Source: Verticillium longisporum
Lineage: Eukaryota > Ascomycota > Sordariomycetes > Glomerellales > Plectosphaerellaceae
Direction of reading: 5' to 3'
Assembly (NCBI GenBank): GCA_019188255.1
Contig: JAETXT010000015.1
Location: 496,001 to 560,000 of the forward strand
Length of the DNA stretch: 64,000 bases
The notes beneath the pieces were generated by a model. It worked only from the letters and a program-made list of their open reading frames with translations, had not been told where the DNA came from and did not search any database. The translations under genes and the position numbers were made by a program. Position 1 is the first letter of the stretch. Each line of letters begins with the position of its first letter. Below, in pieces: positions 11,491 through 24,236 of the stretch.

Positions 11491-13336
11491 TTATTTGTTA
11501 ATGTGTGTCTGGAGGTTGTAGGTGGCGTAGTCGACGTGCACGAAAGCACGGTCAACGATGGGCACCGACTCGAGGAAGTATGTGATGACCTCGCTGAGGT
11601 CGTGGCTGTCTTTGAGGGGCATGTTGGCGGAGAGAACTATGTCGACCTCGACGAACAGCTTGTCGCCGGCGTGGTAGGCACGGAGGTTCTGGATCTGCTT
11701 GACCGCTGTGGAGAAACGCATCGTCAGGTAGAGGACTGTCGTCGTTAGCATCACCGCCGCTGAGAGGGAAATCAGGAAGAGACATACGCAAGTTCCGCTC
11801 GTCGGACGTGGCAGAGAAACCCGTCAGGTTGCGGACGTGATGCATGGAGGTCTGACTCCAGTTGAGGATGACGACAAGGGACAGAAGCAGGCCGCCAAGT
11901 GCGTCGAACCACCAAATCTTGGCGTAGAAGCCGACAATGGGGAAGAAGATGGAGCCGGTGTTGAAAATCACGTCGGTCATGGCATCGTCGGCCAGGGCAC
12001 GGACGGAAGAGTTCTTGACCATGCGGCACCAGAGCCAGCAGGCGCCCTTGATGACGACTGTACCCACCATAATGGCGATGGCGGGAATGCCAAGCTCGAT
12101 GATGGTGCGGTCGGGGAGGCAAGCTTCTGGATAGCGGCGAGAGCGACCTGGGTGAAGGAGACGACCATGACGATGGAGAAGACGAGGACGCCGATGGGCT
12201 CGAGACGGCGGCGGCCGACAGGGTATCGATGCTGATCGTTCTGGCTGGCGGCGATAAGCCGAGTGGTAGTCCAGACAATGGCGGTACTGAGGAAGTCGAG
12301 GATGGCATCGACGAGAGAAGCGAGGACGGAGACTGAGGGAACGGAGAGGACAACAACGACTTTGCCAAGCAGATGAATGGCATTGGCAAGAAAGTTCCGC
12401 AGATGGCCAAGGTCACAATGGGGTCGCTGCTGTCGAGGTCGGAGTCCTCGAGCCAGGGAATCTCGGGCTTGGGGTAGTCATCACTGTCGGCGGCAACGGG
12501 ACGGGCCTCCTCCTCGTCGTAAAGGGCCTCGTCGCGATCGTTAATACCGCCGAGGAGCGGTGTCGACTCGGTGGGCTTGAAGATGTCCTTGGGGTTGCGG
12601 CGCGGCAGCTTCTTGCCGTTGATATTGGTAGCGCTGTCGGCGGACGTGAGGTCGGCGCTCGTGCTCACGTCGGCACTACTGCCGAGCTGCGTGGTGGGTG
12701 TCCCCGAGGGGTCGGCTCCGAGCTGGCCAGCTGCAGAGAGAGAAGAAGAGAGAGGCGTGGGCGACTCCTCGGAAATGGTGCCCGGGACGTCGACAGGACG
12801 AAAGGCAGAAGCATCGAGGGACTCGGAGTACTCGTTGAGAAGATCATGAGGCACGGAGGAGTCGAGGAGCTGGTCGATGTAGAGGTACATGCGGATGAGG
12901 TCGTTGTTGCGCTCGTAATATTCGCGCAGCGGCTTGGTCATGGCCCTGAGCTGCTCCTGGGTCTTCCAGTAACGATCCCATTGATAACGGGGTTGCTGTT
13001 GCCGATGAGACGCATGCTCCTCATCTGAGGGCTGAATATCATCTGGCTCAGGCGGCGCTCCTCGGCCGTCGGGCGACGCGGTCGGCCGCCATCGTCCGAG
13101 TTCCTGTGAGGCAGCAGCCGCGATGCGTCCGACTCGTCGTCCTCGTCATCGCTCGGCAGGTGGAAGCCTCTGTGCAGGCGAGGCGACTGAGGATGACCAT
13201 CGCGGATGCTGGCAGTGGAGCGGTTGCGTATGAGCGTGGCCAAGGTGCCGTTGCCACGAGTGTGGAGGGGGTACGGGTATGAGTCTGTCTCGGCGTGGAC
13301 GGCGCGTGTGGTGGATGAAGCTCGCGAGGACCCCAT
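11491..13336 (-). CDS. Cation diffusion facilitator, Mn-CDF-like, three apparent frameshifts
   Basis: This is a CDF-family metal/proton antiporter, probably in an internal membrane. Exons 13336-11788 and 11735-11491 flank a 52-nt intron. Corrected length is 598 residues. A disordered acidic N-terminus of about 300 residues holds the conserved REYYERNNDLIRMYLYIDQ block, followed by six predicted membrane segments and a cytosolic C-terminal domain (about 500-598, KLFVEVDIVLSANMPL). Metal-site motifs are LVDAILD (about 342) and DDAMTD (about 451). DxxxD rather than HxxxD in both helices is the pattern known from manganese-type CDFs, so Mn is a better guess than Zn. The frame breaks at 12989-12992 (NP to RYQWDRYW), 12397-12398 (before NFLANAIHLLGK) and 12113-12116 (LASP to DRTIIELG). 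Each is repaired by one extra base in a short run. The start MGSSRASSTT is the first ATG of the long frame. Confidence 0.85.
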
Positions 13337-14955
13337 GGCGGGTGGCCTCTGAAGCGCGTGGAATGGGCTTCGGGTCGAATCTGATATGTCGTGTCTGACG
13401 CAATTGGTGAAAATAAGCTTAATAGAGGCTGGATACAGCAAGGCCTTAGTGTCTCTTGGGGAAGACAGTTTTGGGTCGTTTTGGGGCAGCTCTGAACAGC
13501 TTGGGCAGCTCTGAACAGCTTGGGCAGCTCGTAGAGAGGGTAAACGGGTGTAGGAGCGAGTGTAGCCGGGTCTGGGTACGAGGAGGGCAGGTTTTGTCGG
13601 TTTTTTTTCGATTCGAGCTCCCTCGCTGGTCTTGCAGGGGCCACCTGCCCCACGACGAATGGGCTGTGTCAATTGGGACCCCGCCCAGCTCGATGGAGGG
13701 GTGGTGCCTGCCTTGCCTGCCTTGCCTGCTTGCCTGCCTTTGTTGGCAAGGGAGAAGGGGAAGGGGGGGCCCTGAGAGCTGTGAGGGGAAGCTTCACCTC
13801 ACCCACTGCAACTGAACGTGCAGCTGCGAGCTCCCGTCGCTCTTTCTTGGACCCCTGATTCACGTCACCGCTCGCCTCAGGTCCAACCAATCCCGCCCCG
13901 TCCCTTCCCTTCGTGCCCTTCTTGCCCTCCTACAAAGTACCCTTCCCCTCCTGACTCAGCTGTCGTGCAGCTGCTGCCGCACCTCCACAGCAGTTGCCAT
14001 CCACGTATCATCAAGGTAACTACCACCGCAGCCTTCTGCCGTCCCCCCGTGCATCCCGTACATCACCAGGCCTTCAACCAACCCTCGAGTCAATGACCCC
14101 GCTCGGTGTGCTACCTCATATCACATGGCTGATCCGGCGGCTGCCGCGGCCATCTTCCAAAGCCCCGTCCTCCTGACCAACACACAGACACGGCGCGAAT
14201 GCTCGGTCACGGTGGTTTCGGGTCGATGGATCCATTCCCTCGGGGTCCTTGCGTGGTGTTTTTATTTTCAACTCCGCTTTGAGTTTCGGAAACTACCTGG
14301 ACGGTGTTTGATTGTCTTGGCTGTGAGCGACCCCTGCAGATCAAACTAAAGCTTAAGAGTTGCTCAACTGCTTATTCTATCGGAAAGGCCATTGTCACGC
14401 CCATCCTGAGGGTCCCTGAGAGGATGACGGAAGGCTCGTGTGTGGACACGATATACATGCCCAGGAGTAAGACCCCACTGTAACTCGACGGACTACAAGA
14501 TCAAGTTCGAGACCTGAGGCCATCACCTCCCGAGCAGCACCCTCGGAGTCTTGACTTGACACTTCCATCAGAGATGTTGCCCAGGACCGTGCTTATTCTA
14601 CGGACCCTTCTCTGTTGGAAAGACAATGCGAACCCTCAGTGTCCGTCCCAAGTCGAACATACTTCCAAATTCCATCTTCCAACCGAGTCAGAAGGATAGC
14701 ACCGAGACACGTCTACCGGCGTTCGGCACCGTCTCCCAGTGAAAGCATCAGCGCCAGACTGTATCATGGAAAGGGTTGCGACAGCTCGGCAGAGCACGCC
14801 AATCGACACGAGATCGCAACCTCGGATGAATCGATACTAGGTACCTTGAAGATGCTAGGCTTTGGACTACTATCACACTTATCCACAAAGCATCCTGCAA
14901 ACATGCCCTATCCAGCATGAGCAGACATACTCTCCCCAGCAATACTAATCTCCGC
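13337..14955. other. Intergenic region between CDF promoter and ALDH 3' end
   Basis: The left part is the CDF leader and contains a 19-nt tandem repeat (13485-13530) and a GCCTTGCCT-like repeated tract around 13706-13741. A pyrimidine-rich stretch follows at about 13860-14100. A short open frame beginning MADPAAAAAIFQSP at 14125 has a coding-like first 25 codons, but I find no convincing continuation exon and do not call it. The rest, to the ALDH stop, shows nothing recognisable. Confidence 0.45.
13485..13530. repeat. 19-nt tandem repeat, about 2.4 copies
   Basis: The unit GGGCAGCTCTGAACAGCTT occurs perfectly at 13485-13503 and 13504-13522, with a partial third copy to 13530. It lies 150-200 nt upstream of the CDF start codon, so in its leader or promoter. 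Perfect identity suggests a recent duplication. Confidence 0.9.
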
Positions 14956-16648
14956 CTACAGCTCGACGCCCAGGTTGACGTGCACGGCCTTGCTCTGCGT
15001 GTACGCGTCGAGCGCGTACTGTCCCAACTCTCGTCCGATGCCGGAAGACTTATATCCGCCAAAGGGGATGCCAAAGTGTGAATCGCCCGACGAGTTGATC
15101 CACACCATGCCCGCCTGCAGCTTGCGCGCGACCTTGTGTGCGCGGCCGATCTTTGGGTGAACAGAGCTGCTGCGAGGCCATACGACGTATCGTTGGCCTT
15201 GGCAATGACCTCGGCATCGCTGCTGAATTTGGAGATGACCACTACGGGGCCGAAGATTTCCTCCTTGACGATGCGCATGTCCTCGGTGGTCTGTGTCTAG
15301 TACTTAGCTCCTCTCTCCAGATTCATGTCTAGACAGGCATGCGCTCGGTTGTGTATGAAGCAGCCTCGTCACGGCACTTACATCAGCAAAGATGGTGGGC
15401 TCCAGGAAGTATCCCTTCTCAGCGTGCCTGCTGCCGCCGTACAGGAGTCGGGCTCCAGCCTTCTTGCCCTCCTCAATGTACGATATGACTCTGTCGAACT
15501 GCGCCTTGGACACCTGAGGGCCCTGCACCACCTGCTCGTCAAAGGCGTCGCCGAGCTTCGCGTTTTCCTTGGTGACCTCGATGAACTTGTCGAGGAATGC
15601 GTCATAGATGGCCTCGTGGACGTAGATCCTCGACGTCGACGTGCAAACCTCGCCCTTGTTGTCCATGATGCCAAAGTGACACCACTTGACGGCCTGGTCG
15701 AGCTCAGCATCCTCAAAGACAATGGACGGACTCTTGCCGCCGCACTCGAGGGTGATGTTCTTCAGGTTGTTCGAAGCCTCCTTCATCACGGCACGACCCG
15801 TGTTGGTGCTCCCTGTAAAGGCCACCTTGTCGACATCCATGTGTCCGGCAAGAGCCTTGCCCGCGACAGGCCCCAAACCAGGCAGGATGTTGACAACGCC
15901 AGCGGGCAGGCCAGCCTCGATGACGAGGTTGCCAAAGTAAAGCGCCGACAGGGGCGTCTGCTCGGCAGGCTTCAGCACGACCGTGTTGCCGCAGGCCAGA
16001 GCCGGGGCGACCTTCCATGCGAGCATCATAAAGGGGAAGTTCCAGGGGATGATCTGGGCGCAGACGCCAAGGGGCTCCTGCAGGACGTACGCCAGCTTGG
16101 TGGGGGCCGTCTCGATGGTGCGGCCATTGATTTTGTCGGCGGCGCCGGCGTAGTATCGGAAGACGTTGTAGGACTCGTCGAGGTCGCCGGCCAAGGCGGC
16201 ACTGTACGGCTGCGGAGCGGGGGCCGGGTGTCTCAGCACGGCTGCGGGCAAAACGGGCAGACTCAACGTACCTTGCCATTGTCGTAGGCGTCAATGGCGG
16301 CAATCAGCTCTCGGTCGCGGTCGATGAGCTCGGCGAGTCTGTATAGGAACGCGCCCCTGTCGACGGCAGCTAGGTCGGACCATTCGCCGCTGAAGGCTCT
16401 GCGCGCCGCGGCGACAGCCTTGTCGACGTCTTCCACTGAGGCGCCCTTCAATTTGAGCACTTCTACTTCGGTCCTGAAGGCCATGTGAGCAGCCAGACGC
16501 CGCGTGACCAAAGACAAGCGACCTACACGGGGTTGGTAATGGCAAACTCATCGCCGGAGGCTGGAACAAACTGGTTGTCGATGAAGAGGCCTGTAGGTTG
16601 CTCGTACTTGCGGCCGTTCGGCAGAGTGATCGGTGTTGAGGACGCCAT
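14956..16648 (-). CDS. NAD(P)+-dependent aldehyde dehydrogenase, one apparent frameshift
   Basis: The product oxidises aldehydes to carboxylic acids. Exons are 16648-16527, 16473-16272, 16209-15382 and 15296-14956, with introns of 53, 62 and 85 nt. Corrected length is 497 residues, typical for the ALDH1/2 class. Seen motifs are [14 protein letters not shown] (cofactor pocket), [24 protein letters not shown] with the general-base Glu at about 263, [14 protein letters not shown] with the catalytic Cys at about 297 (the family's 34-residue spacing), [14 protein letters not shown] and [16 protein letters not shown]. The C-terminus has no peroxisomal signal and the N-terminus, [18 protein letters not shown], has no clear mitochondrial presequence, so a cytosolic enzyme is likely. 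The frame slips at 15152-15154 between LAAALFTQ and [14 protein letters not shown]; one extra A restores it. Substrate cannot be told from sequence. Confidence 0.9.
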
Positions 16649-19600
16649 GATAAGCGTGCCGCGAGGCGTGAAGGGGACGACGTCTGATGCGGGGTGTAGC
16701 TAGATAAGATATCTACCTGGGAGCAAAAGGGTGATAAGTGTAGACGGCGAGAAGACACAAGAACAAGACAATTGCGGCTATTCCACGAAACGATCTGGTG
16801 AAGAGGGGTTAGAAAACCAAATGACTCCTTGTCGGGTATGTACTATTTCAGGGCGCGGGTGACAGATGTTCGACTTGGCCAAGGTGACTGGAAAGCTGGA
16901 GGTGGTGGTGCTTTGTGGAGATACGCGGGGTAGCTTGCGTACTACCTCATGGTGCGCTCGTTGGCCTGCTACTTCGAGGAGGGGCTACACCTTGTACGAC
17001 AGTGTTTGATAACAGCACGCTCCAGAGGAGTACGACCCCATGCTGACGAACTGGTCGAGATGAGTAAGATGCTGTCGTCATTGTTTGTCAATCTGGATGC
17101 TTTGCATGCCACAATGTTTCTGACTGCTCACGCTCTGGACCTGGACGCAGGTGCAAATGTCGAGTTGAGGGCTCTTTGAGGCGGTGTCATGAATATGTGG
17201 TCTCTGTTTCCTTGCTTGAAGTCCATCTTGCTGTGATTCTTCTTTCGTGTAAGGAACCATATGATGCCACGCGTCCTGGACAGAAGTAGATGTCCATTTC
17301 TCTGCACGGACACAGGGTGATCGAACTGACTGGCAATAACCACTCGTCCCAGCCGAGTAAGGGATCTCATACTTTCGGCTTCATTTGCACTGCGTGCCAA
17401 ATGCCTGCCTGTAGTTCACCGTCTGGGGAGAACCGCATGAATAAAGAACCCAATGCAATATTTCGAATCTATGGGCCAAACGACAGTTGCTGAGGAGAGA
17501 AGCCGGAGCTCCCCTTTTCGAGATTGAATACGGAGAAACGACCTCCCCATGATTCGCTCCCAGCCCAGGCATGAAAGCTGAACCGAAAAGAGCGCTGTAC
17601 CGAAGTTTCATTTTGTGCGGTTCATGAAGCGCATCTTTCAAAAAGACGATGGGGTTTCCATTTGTACATTGTCCAGGTGCCCGCAAGATGGGGGTTTCAC
17701 CTTCAGCTAGCCGTTGATTGTCTATTCATTTGACCGGATGAGACCGCAGAACGCGTGATTTACGAGTCAAATATCCTGACTTGACTTCTCTAGGTGGCTT
17801 AAGTCAGACTAGAAGTCAAACATTCCGCGAATTGACGGGGGAATAGGAGTTAAGAAACCCATGGTACACTAGGACGCCGACTTTTCTACAACCCTTGGTC
17901 ATAAAACTTGAGCAGGATTTACGAATAAGTCTTCAAGGACTGACGCCCAACTGATACTTGTCTTGGGTCCTAGGGCGGAATCTAGATCTGTGTAGCATTG
18001 CGGACTGGCTGAGTGAAGATCCCTATATTGGAACCTATGGACCAAGTTTAGAGACATGGAGGGCGACAAAGCTTACAAGTTCGAGACTGCATCGAATAAA
18101 TATCCATAAGGTTGAGTAGTACAAGACCCGAGTCAGATGTAGTGCGGATCCTGATTTTGGAACACTCCTCGTTGTGGCTGACATTTCCCCGAGCGAGAAG
18201 CCTGGAGCCAGACATTCATCCACCGTCATTGTCTTGACATATTCCTAATCTGGCTTGACTGATGAAACCGTGAAGAGGGATGTAGTAAGAAACGAGGCCC
18301 GTAGAAGCGTCTGGATATATTGCGTCAAGCTCACGACACGTACCGTCACGACTTCTTCGATGCACGGTGATTGTCGGGAGGCACCTGCGGAACCACGGGA
18401 CAGGGGCTAGTCAAAGGCTTGGGGCCATGGGAGAACGTACATGGTACATCAGGGTTGCAGGGGACCCGAACTCAGACGCTTTCTTAACCCTTACCTAACC
18501 ATTGACTGCGGGTATCACCTGCGCAAGACCTCTTCACTCTGCTCATCCCACGGCTCTGACAGTAACCCGACCATCTATGCAACTCGGTTCAGGTAGGACG
18601 ATGGCCAACGTCGGTTTGACGACCAGTAGAGCGATGTCGACATAGACAGCGCAAATCAACGCAAAGCAAGTGGCATGTTTCAAAGAAGGTCTCGCCCACA
18701 ACTGTTGGAGAGTTGGGCGGCTCTTTTGTAGAGTTAGAAGAGCCGCCTCGGACTTAAACTTCGCCGAACCCCTGGTAGTTGAACAGTCAATGACTTCATC
18801 TCACGTAAAGCAGGAAGGCTCCTTGGGTGCGACAAGCAAGTCGATAATCAGGCTGATATTGGCCATATCTCTCGTTGACAGCATGGTAGCAGATCGTTGG
18901 GTGACTGTCGTGAACATCCTTGAAGACCAACAAGCCTCGGACAAGTTCGACTTCCAAGACAACCTTTACTTGTCATCTGGCTGGGGATTTGCTCGTAGTA
19001 AGAAACACGCCCCATGCTACAGCTTTCTATGCCGTATGAAGAAACATGATCCGCAGCCATCCGTAACAACGATGTGCACCATGAGTTCGAATTGACCAAT
19101 GCCGACATCTTTGATTAGTCCACAGCCCTACCATGTAGGCAACATGCGCCAAGGTAGCGTGATGGACCTGGACCAGCTCGGTGGCGACTAAGTGCACGTC
19201 TATAAACGGCAACGACACGGACACGATCTGACATAGCCCTGCGTTCGTCATGGTCGGTGTCAGACGCCGCAGATTTAGCTAGCCACCTGAAATCGGATGT
19301 ACTAGGGGATAATGCTAACATGCACTTGAGAACCCGAGCAGCCGATAGCAGCGTCAGTATTGAACATACAACGTCACGCCAGATAAGTACGCCGGCTGGG
19401 TAGAGCACTTGGAACGCGGGCAAGGTCAGGTCAGTCGCAGGCACATATCTTGGGACCCAGACGCTTAAGTAAGGTAGGTAGGTACCTGAGATACATACCC
19501 ACAACCATCAATTCAGTGCCTCGTCAAGGTATCTGTGTAGGAGGCACGTGTCGGGATTGCCCATCGCTCGTGCTGCGAGCACTAGCCATTCTCGCCTTGA

Positions 19601-22600
19601 CGGCGAGGATCGTTCCTGAGCTGTCAGGTACCGTACCTCGGGGGAGCTCATGCCACGCTGGATCCAGTGAGGCACCCGAGGTGCCTTTGAACACGGCAGT
19701 GGGGGGCCTTTCAGTGGCTGCCTACCGACCGGCTCAGGCACTAACTACATGGTACCTAGGTAGGTACCTAGATGGGCCGACGTCCGCCCTTGCTGGACAA
19801 CTCCATGGTGGCACCCACCTTGTTAGCGTGGGTGGCCAACGACCAAGACCAGCCAGCCTACTCAGCAGCATGCACGACTAACACATGCCCACAAATTTCA
19901 TCATGTCTCAATCCCCTCAAATCCATCACCTCCAGAGGAATCCACATTTTCCCAGTCCCAAGATATTCCTCGTCCTTTCACATGTAGCACACGTTGGGGA
20001 TCATCGGTCTAGACTTGTCGCTCCTCGCGTCAAGCTTTTTTCTTCGCACACCGGACCAATAACCCACATGGATCCGCCTCCGTGGGGAGACTTGACCTGA
20101 CACTTCTTTTGTGGTTCAGGTGTCTACATGCACCGAACAGCAGACTCTCTTGCTGACCAGACCCAGCCGCCAGACGCCGACCGACCCAGCCACCCTTTCA
20201 GCCCGCCGTCACTTTCGCATGCTTTCTCTGATTGCCGACCTGGCTCTTCGGACTTGGGGATGAACGGAGCGGAGTTTATTTGCTTGTCTGGACTGGAACA
20301 GAGGGACTGAATCCGCCGAGCAGCGACATGCACTGTTGCCTGGCCCACGGCGGCTTTTGCCCTGGCGACGGGCGTGGCCAGAGACAACAGCAACAGCCGC
20401 CTCCTCCGAACCAAAGCAATCTCGACGCAATCCTGAGCAAAAATACAAAGCGCCCCTCTACATGGTTATCAACCACGCAGCTCAACCCACGACGAGGCCC
20501 AGCAAGTTGAATGGCACGTTCAATCGATCCTTGACTTCCCCGCGAAGGAGGACTCCCAGCGAGGCTGGGCTGGATTTCCAGAAATGACTGGACACTACCC
20601 GGAGCATGGTAGGCAGGATCAATTGGCAGATTCGGCTTTGGTCTAATGGTGCCATCCTTCCGGCAGATCCGCCTGCGCCGCTTGCCTGCCCCCCTGCAAA
20701 GCGCAAAATGTGGGCATTTTGTAGTCACCACTCTGTGTCTCGCGGGACGTGTGGATGTGAGGGTGGATTCTTTCGGTCTCATGGGTTCGGTCTCATGGGT
20801 CACTGACACCGAAAAAAACAACAAAAAAAGAACACGAAAAAAAACAGCAGATACGAGACTTCCAAGCTTTTAGCTGCTCTTCTTTTCCAGCAATTCCACC
20901 ATAGTTCCCTGCAGTGGCCGTGGGGATGAAGGGCTCAGCATGGTCAGCATCCACATTGAACAGTCATCGCTCAATTGAATGCGAGCGCATGCGTCTCTGA
21001 TCACCAACTAAGACGCTTGATCAACCTCCTGGGAACGTGAGTGACTGTGGACTCAATGCAGGTGGAGACAACTCGAGGCTTAGCAAAGAGCCTCCCAACC
21101 CAACACGCACCCGCTCTCGCGCCGTCCGCCGGAACCACTGTTCAAGCTTCCACAGGATCCAGGGGACTTTCGTCAAGAGATGGCGCTTGCACTAACCCAC
21201 CCCTAACCGCTTAGCGAGAGGTACGATCGAGCTGGTCGGGCTGCCACCTTCGATCGACTGAGTGAAAAGGAAACGGCGACCTTTCCTCGAAGAGCGACGG
21301 CCGAAGCCAGGATGCGACATTGCAACACCGATTCGAACTATTGAATAGCATGCTTCAGACAGCAGCACATGGACCGTCGATGGATTGCTGCACCGCCCTG
21401 ATACAGACGACGGTCTTGATGTCATCCATTGTCATCGAGGTGCGTGATCTGCAGTTGTTGCCCGTCTGCTGCCAGGGCTGACGAGTATGCCATCACCCCC
21501 TATATTGGGGACAACAGGAATGCCAATCGCCCCAGCATTCCGCTCTACACCGATGCTCGATCCTGACATCACCCGTCTATAGACCCATAATCCATGTCTA
21601 CAAGGGTAGCTAGCAACCGTAGCAGCGATGCCGACATCTCGACAAGCGATACTACCGTCACAGTAGCAGCCGTAGCAGAAAGGAAGGGTCGGTGAGTGTC
21701 TTTGTACTTCGTGAAAAACATGTCTCGTCCGCGGCGACCTGCGGCAACAGCATTGTTTCACCGCAGACAGCCCCGGACGCTGCGCGCTGGGTGCGATCGA
21801 CGGCACCTACGTTGCTTCCGTGAAAGGTCACGGACGACCAGACCGAGTGTCCATATTCTCCCGCTTCCCGCCCGCCCGCACCGCAAAGCGCGGCCGTGGC
21901 ATCGTGGAAGAAAAAGAGGAGCCAATGATGAAGGCGGACGCCTATAGCGTTCAGCAAGCGTTTCGCGCTCTGTGCGCGTTGCGCTTTCCCCTGAGGATCT
22001 CGTGAACCCATTGCACGTGTGCCAGCCTGTGCTGGCGGTCTTTGCGCAAATGACTTACTCGCACCCGTGTCAGGAGTCGTGCACGAGGCGACCTGGCGCG
22101 GCATCCAATACACCCGGATGCATCGCGAGCCAGGCCAGACCAAGTACGTGGTAGCTGCTGACCAAAGCATGGCAATTGAGCTTGAGCCCCGGCATCTATC
22201 CGCAGAGGAGGAGAAGGCACGAAAGGGCCACGGCTCACTAGCAATATTCAGTTTTGGGCGAGGTCTAATCTCCGTCGTGCCAGATTATCATTAAGTGCAT
22301 TGCCAATAACGACTAGTAAGTCACCCCGAATGAGTCGCCCCCCTCTCTCCCCCTGTGGCGGCGGAACATGTGCCACGGACGGCGTCGCTGAGAGCAAGCG
22401 CCGTCCGTCTACTCCAGTATGACCATCTCTAAAGGACAAACCAATTACCTCGGACGCCACGTCATGGCTCAGAACTGTGTGCGTCCGTCGCTACGGTACT
22501 CCGCCCTCTGCCTCGAAAGCTTTCCGAAAACGCTACCACCGGGACCAGCGCATCAGCAGTGGACACGAAGACAGGCATGACTATGCCATGAACGATGGAG

Positions 22601-22664
22601 AACAAAACGAACCCGCACTACACAGCACAGTCCTCATTGCACGATAGTCCACTTTGGAAGGAGT

Positions 22665-22677
22665 GGGGGGGGGGGGG
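22665..22677. repeat. Poly-G run (13 G)
   Basis: Thirteen consecutive guanines on the plus strand, in the gene-poor interval and followed by TGCGCACAATC. No coding context. Confidence 0.9.
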
Positions 22678-23570
22678 TGCGCACAATCGGTGCGTCCGAA
22701 GTGGGACGTGAACAGGGCGACATTCCTCCGAAGCCGGTACCACGTCAGATGCGGTGCGGAGGGCAGTGCAGTGCGACGTCGAGTACGGGCGACGATGGTG
22801 GATGTGAGATTTGGAGACAGAGCGAAAAGGCGTGAAAAGCGAGTTGCAGGTGGGCCCCGCAGAACAAACAGGACTGGCTGCCCAGGATTGTCGGAATGGC
22901 GTCAAAGACTGTACGTGATCCGAGTGCTACTGCTTGCCACTCATCCCCCGCGCGGGCTGCAATTCATGCCCGAGGCGTCGGTCAAAGACACGCCACCGAC
23001 GAGGCGTGACGACAGACAAACAGACCGTCCACCAACTTCGGTGCAGCAATCCATCATATCATGCCATTCGAGACACGCAGGGCGGCGGTCTTTGGTTCGT
23101 GGCCGCGTAGCTGGTGAACGGACCGCCGGAATCTACTTTTCGCCAGCAGACCATGTTTGCAGATGCGAGGAGAAAAATACTGGGCTGGCCCGGCGGCGGT
23201 TCTGGGTCTTGGTGCCTAAGGGTAGGGGAAAGGTCAAGACAAGCACCAAGGGGCCAGGGGTTGGGGTCAGGGTCGGGGCCAAGGCCAGGAGGGTTAGGTT
23301 CAGTCTAGGCGCTGTGTCCAGCCCGACAGGGTGCTGTGGCATCGCGCGCCGAGCAGGTGTGGACTCTTGACGCGAGGTGGCTCGGGTTCGACAGGGAAGA
23401 ACAGGACCGGCCAACCAGGCATTAACCAGCTTGGGACTCCTGCCCACTGCTTCACGCTGGACAGTACTTGGCTTTTTGCGCGCTTCTTGGCTGGGACCTG
23501 GATGGAGTCCGGTGGCCGGTGGGACTATCGACCGGTCTCCCCACCTGTCTAATAATAAGAGGAGGGTGCT

Positions 23571-23583
23571 GGGGGGGGGGGGG
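23571..23583. repeat. Poly-G run (13 G)
   Basis: A second 13-guanine run, preceded by GAGGGTGCT and followed by a GATGAGATGTGAGATGTGAG purine-rich direct repeat. It lies about 900 nt from the first run. Confidence 0.9.
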
Positions 23584-24201
23584 ATGAGATGTGAGATGTG
23601 AGGTGGGAAGGTGGAAGGTGGGAAGGACAAGCCAACTGCCCACAAGCTGAACACGAAGCAGGCACGTTGGGAATGCCATAGCTAGGTATTCTACCTACCT
23701 ACCTATGCTGGGGCTACCTACCGTCCATCCATGAGTATTGTCGGAGGTACGAAGGTACCTACTTCCCAGCTCTGCCTGCCTATCACACATTCGGTCTCTT
23801 ACGTACAGGGGCCTTCGCCGCCACCGCGCCCACCTGCTGCTGCTCCTGCTGCCCCTGCTCCTCCTCCCTATTCCTCCTCGAGTGATCCTAAGCCTACCTC
23901 CCATCCTTTCCAACAAGAAAAAAAAAGAGAACCACCAGCCTCTCGTTTCGCTCTTTGGTTTCCAGCCATCATTGGACCGCTGCATACAGTTTGTGTCCCT
24001 CGTGCCGTGTCTGCCAACAACCGCAACACCCGACTCATTCGCTCGCTCTGAACCCCTACTTGGCCGCCTCGTCGCCGCGCACACGCTCGCTCATTGTTCG
24101 ATTCGTCCCGCCTGGCTCGTCTTGTCTCGGCTCCGTCCCCTCATCAAGACCACCCACAACACATCAGCTTCACACGTTCCTTGTGTGGCCGCCCTGACCT
24201 A

Positions 24202-24236
24202 CCGACCGACCGACCGACCGACCGACCGACCGACCG
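24202..24236. repeat. (ACCG)n tetranucleotide microsatellite
   Basis: About nine uninterrupted copies of ACCG/CGAC lie within the pyrimidine-rich leader region upstream of the gene starting at 24901. The length is likely to vary between strains. Confidence 0.9.

Noticed and set aside
15325..16287. 320-codon plus-strand frame over ALDH
   Set aside because: It is antisense to exons with the catalytic Cys and Glu and spans ALDH introns without logic.
18670..19095. 141-codon plus-strand frame in the gene-free island
   Set aside because: No domain, no family resemblance and no splice partner; length is within chance for this composition.
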